Origin: Candidatus Cloacimonadota bacterium
Lineage (GTDB): Bacteria > Cloacimonadota > Cloacimonadia > Cloacimonadales > Cloacimonadaceae
Reading direction: 5' to 3'
DNA length: 7,271 nt
Assembly: GCA_023230245.1 (NCBI GenBank)
Contig: JALNXT010000073.1
Span: forward strand, 1 to 7,271
Part shown: one piece after another, positions 5,209-7,271 of the stretch
Layout: each line of letters begins with the position of its first letter
Numbering within the stretch: position 1 is the first letter of the stretch
Made by a program: the position numbers and the translations under genes
Notes under the pieces: model-generated
The model's input: the letters and a program-made list of their open reading frames with translations, nothing else
Told to the model about the DNA's origin: nothing
Database searches by the model: none

Positions 5209-6627
5209 ATGACAATCCTTTACATATTGGTAATAACCCCATCTATAATCACTTTTATAACAATGCTTTATGTATTGCGTTTGGCGCGTCGCCCTCAGGC
5301 TTCCGGCGAAGAATCCCTACGTGAATTGAAGGGTGCTTTCGAATCTTTCGAGCGTTACAGTCGGGAAGAAATGAGCCGTTTGCGCTCAGAATTACTTGCC
5401 ATCAGCATGGATAACCGTAAAGAACTTAGTGATTCCATTCGCGTACAGAATGAGGCTTTAAGCCAGCAAAACCAAGCCTTGCGCGAAGAAATGAGCAATG
5501 CTAACCATACCTTGAAACAACAGCTAAACGCCGATTCCGCCCAAAACCGGGAAGAACAAAAGACTTCGTTAAATAACCTCTCGGAAAACTTTAGCCGCCG
5601 TATGAGCGAGCTAACCACCGCTCAGCAGCAGCAAGCCGACACCCTGCGGAAGAGCATCGAAATTCAGATGGAGCAAATCCGGCAGAATAACGAAACCAAG
5701 CTGGAGCAAATGCGCATCACTGTGGATGAAAAGCTGCACGAAACACTGGAGAAACGCCTGGGTGATAGTTTTAAGATTGTGAGTGAGCGTTTGGAACTGG
5801 TGCATAAAAGCATGGGTGAAATGCAAAACCTTGCCATCGGCGTGGGAGATCTTAAGAAAGCCCTAACTAACGTGAAAACCCGCGGGATATTGGGCGAGAT
5901 TCAGCTCGAAAACCTTTTGGCGGATATGCTGACGCCAGACCAATACGAAAAGAACTTTAAGCCCAATAAACGCCGTGATGAAGTGGTGGAATATGCCATT
6001 CGCCTCCCCGGTAAAGATGATGACTTGGAGAGCGTGTATTTGCCCATCGACGCCAAATTCCCCATTGAGGACTACCACCGCCTGATGGAAGCCTACGAGA
6101 TAGGAGATGCCCTGGCAGTGGATAATGCCCGCAAGAATATGGTATTAAGGATAAAGGGTTGCGCTCGGGACATTCGGGATAAATACCTGAATCCTCCGCA
6201 AACCACGGATTTCGGCATTCTCTTTCTGCCCTTTGAAGGGCTATATGCAGAGGCTTTGCGCAATGTGGGGCTGTTCGAAACGGTGATGCGAGAATATCAT
6301 GTTATCCTCAGCGGACCCACCACCGCCGCAGCTCTTATCAATAGCTTGCAAGTGGGATTCCAGACCCTTGCCATTCAGAAGAAATCATCAGAAGTGTGGA
6401 AAATACTAAGCGCGGTTAAATTCGAGTTTGGCAAGTTTGGAACAATATTAGATATGACTCAGAAAAAACTGCAAGAAGCATCCAATACCATCGAGAAAGC
6501 CAGCCATCGCAGCCGGCAGATTGAAAAGCGGCTAAGTAAAATGCAGGACATCCCCGCTTTGGAAAGCAAGCAAATATTGGAGATGGATGATGCCGCTGTT
6601 ATAGAGGATGCTGAAGAAGATATTTAG
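5209..6627 (+). CDS. rmuC: RmuC-family DNA recombination protein
   Basis: RmuC proteins are membrane-anchored predicted nucleases of the PD-(D/E)XK fold; in E. coli loss of rmuC raises short-repeat inversion. Here, residues 1-24 form a single transmembrane helix followed by RLARR, which by the positive-inside rule leaves the rest in the cytoplasm. Residues ~32-205 are a long Gln/Glu-rich coiled coil. The RmuC domain (~208-455) shows NVKTRGILGE (Glu230), VVEYAIRLPG (Glu261), PIDAKFP (279-285, the D-x-K pair Asp281/Lys283), TTDFGILFLPFEGLYAE and GPTTAAALINSLQ (from Gly369). The length, 472 aa, is normal for the family. AGGAG (5195-5199) overlaps the repressor stop codon and sits 9 nt before the ATG, so translation is probably linked to the upstream repressor gene. 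The exact substrate is not known for the family. Confidence 0.93.
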   Translation: MTILYILVITPSIITFITMLYVLRLARRPQASGEESLRELKGAFESFERYSREEMSRLRSELLAISMDNRKELSDSIRVQNEALSQQNQALREEMSNANHTLKQQLNADSAQNREEQKTSLNNLSENFSRRMSELTTAQQQQADTLRKSIEIQMEQIRQNNETKLEQMRITVDEKLHETLEKRLGDSFKIVSERLELVHKSMGEMQNLAIGVGDLKKALTNVKTRGILGEIQLENLLADMLTPDQYEKNFKPNKRRDEVVEYAIRLPGKDDDLESVYLPIDAKFPIEDYHRLMEAYEIGDALAVDNARKNMVLRIKGCARDIRDKYLNPPQTTDFGILFLPFEGLYAEALRNVGLFETVMREYHVILSGPTTAAALINSLQVGFQTLAIQKKSSEVWKILSAVKFEFGKFGTILDMTQKKLQEASNTIEKASHRSRQIEKRLSKMQDIPALESKQILEMDDAAVIEDAEEDI

Positions 6628-6653
6628 ATGGGAGCAACAGTTTGAATCGTTTT

Positions 6654-6686
6654 AGCCGGCAAGCTTAGGGCAGTGTGGCTTTTTTT
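6654..6686 (+). terminator. Probable intrinsic terminator of the repressor-rmuC operon
   Basis: AGCC (6654-6657) can pair with GGCT (6677-6680), immediately followed by a run of seven T (6680-6686), 27 bp after the rmuC stop codon. The stem is short and imperfect, so the T-run and its position are the main evidence. Confidence 0.45.
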
Positions 6687-6688
6687 GG

Positions 6689-6718
6689 TTGACAAAAACA
6701 GCCCCCACGAAGTTTATC
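6689..6718 (+). promoter_or_regulatory. Possible promoter of rpmF-plsX
   Basis: TTGACA (6689-6694) is a perfect -35 hexamer directly after the T-run. The -10 at 17-18 bp spacing (GTTTAT or TTTATC, 6712-6718) is weak. An alternative -10, TATAAC, lies at 6752-6757 but lacks a good -35. The true start site is uncertain. Confidence 0.35.
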
Positions 6719-6827
6719 CCCTAACTGATAAAAACTTACATGCACTACAGCTATAACACAAGCTTAAAACCTTATTTTAGTATTAAGGCGATGTTGCTGC
6801 TGTTTGCTATAAACCAAGGAGAAACCG

Positions 6828-7007
6828 ATGGCAGTCCCAAAAAGAAAGACTTCGAAAACCCGTAGAGACAAACGCAGAACACATGATGCGCTTACACCTC
6901 CGAGCTTTTCGACCTGCAGCAAATGTGGCGAAGCTTCGCGCTCACATCACATCTGCGACAACTGCGGCACCTATAACGGTAAGCAGATTATCGACGTCAA
7001 GGAGTAA
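6828..7007 (+). CDS. rpmF: 50S ribosomal protein L32 (bL32)
   Basis: This is a 59-aa basic protein of the large ribosomal subunit, too short for a typical ORF cutoff. It begins MAVPKRKTSKTRRDKRRTH, the hallmark bL32 N-terminus that reaches into the 23S rRNA. Two CxxC pairs, Cys30/Cys33 (CSKC) and Cys43/Cys46 (CDNC), form a zinc ribbon, so this is the zinc-binding (C+) form. AAGGAG (6816-6821) lies 6 nt before the ATG. plsX follows 1 nt after the stop codon, matching the rpmF-plsX pairing conserved in many bacteria and implying one transcript. Length and motifs are normal. Confidence 0.97.
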   Translation: MAVPKRKTSKTRRDKRRTHDALTPPSFSTCSKCGEASRSHHICDNCGTYNGKQIIDVKE

Positions 7008-7008
7008 T

Positions 7009-7271
7009 GTGCGCATAGCCCTCGATGCTTTTGGGAGCGATAATGCACCGTTTCCTGAAATTGAAGGCGCCGTTCTTGCAATCAAGGAAGATTTATGTGA
7101 CGAAGTGATCCTGGTTGGGGACGAAGAGATATTGACCAAGGAATTGGAAAAGTTCTTCTTCGATCCAGCCAGGATTACTGTTGTTCATGCTTCACAACGA
7201 ATAGAAATGGGCGATAGTGCTTCAGCTTCCATTCGCACAAAGAAAGATTCCTCTTTGGTGGTGGCAATCGA
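7009..7271 (+). CDS. plsX: Phosphate acyltransferase PlsX, N-terminal 87 residues (partial)
   Basis: PlsX converts acyl-ACP and phosphate to acyl-phosphate, which PlsY uses to begin phospholipid synthesis; it acts peripherally at the membrane. The visible part reads (M)RIALDAFGSDNAP, then EVILVGDEE near 41, and GDSASASIRTKKDSSLVVAI at the window edge, matching the conserved xAxRxKKDSSL segment. The gene starts with GTG at 7009. GGAG at 7001-7004, inside the rpmF 3' end, gives a short 4-nt spacing, and the ATG formed at 7007-7009 is out of frame and hits a stop after two codons. Translation is probably coupled to rpmF. The usual DAMGGD motif reads DAFGSD here. The remaining ~240 residues lie outside the window, so an intact reading frame cannot be confirmed. 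Confidence 0.93.
   Translation, partial: MRIALDAFGSDNAPFPEIEGAVLAIKEDLCDEVILVGDEEILTKELEKFFFDPARITVVHASQRIEMGDSASASIRTKKDSSLVVAI

Overview
The window looks like chromosomal DNA from a Gram-negative, probably anaerobic bacterium of the Cloacimonadota / Bacteroidota-Fibrobacterota neighbourhood. This placement is an inference. It rests on a large secreted protein with Fn3-like modules and a C-terminal 'YPNPF ... GIY' sorting-type domain, strong AGGAG ribosome binding sites, moderate GC content, and intergenic regions full of hairpins. No rRNA or other phylogenetic marker is present to settle it.

Layout. (1) 1-483, minus strand: the first 161 codons of dapA (lysine/diaminopimelate synthesis), cut by the window edge at the predicted Schiff-base lysine. 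A TATAAT box lies 35 bp upstream of its start. (2) 484-980: a divergent intergenic region with a small GCTGGAAT inverted-repeat cluster, copy 1 of a five-helix structured element (706-807), and a TTGACA-type box. (3) 981-3752, plus strand: a 923-aa secreted endonuclease I-family protein with several beta-sandwich/Fn3 modules and a C-terminal sorting-type domain. (4) 3753-4464: about 710 bp without a convincing gene. It holds an inverted repeat just after the nuclease gene, a long imperfect stem, copy 2 of the structured element (4070-4164), a 14-bp hairpin, two period-8 tandem repeats, and then a promoter and phased TTTAAA motifs. (5) 4465-6627: a two-gene operon, a LexA/CI-type self-cleaving repressor followed 12 bp later by rmuC. 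(6) 6828 to the window end: rpmF (bL32) and plsX, the conserved ribosome/fatty-acid cluster, with plsX cut by the window edge.

How the parts may work together. dapA, rpmF and plsX are ordinary housekeeping genes. The repressor keeps every residue needed for RecA-stimulated self-cleavage and is co-transcribed with rmuC, which suggests a DNA-damage-inducible module that controls itself. The most unusual item is the pair of structured elements. Each has a closing stem enclosing four hairpins with nearly identical loop sizes. Five base pairs are changed on both sides with pairing kept, and the G-T pairs are wobble-compatible only when the plus strand is read as RNA. This suggests a repeated structured RNA or hairpin-recognised mobile element that I cannot match to a named family.
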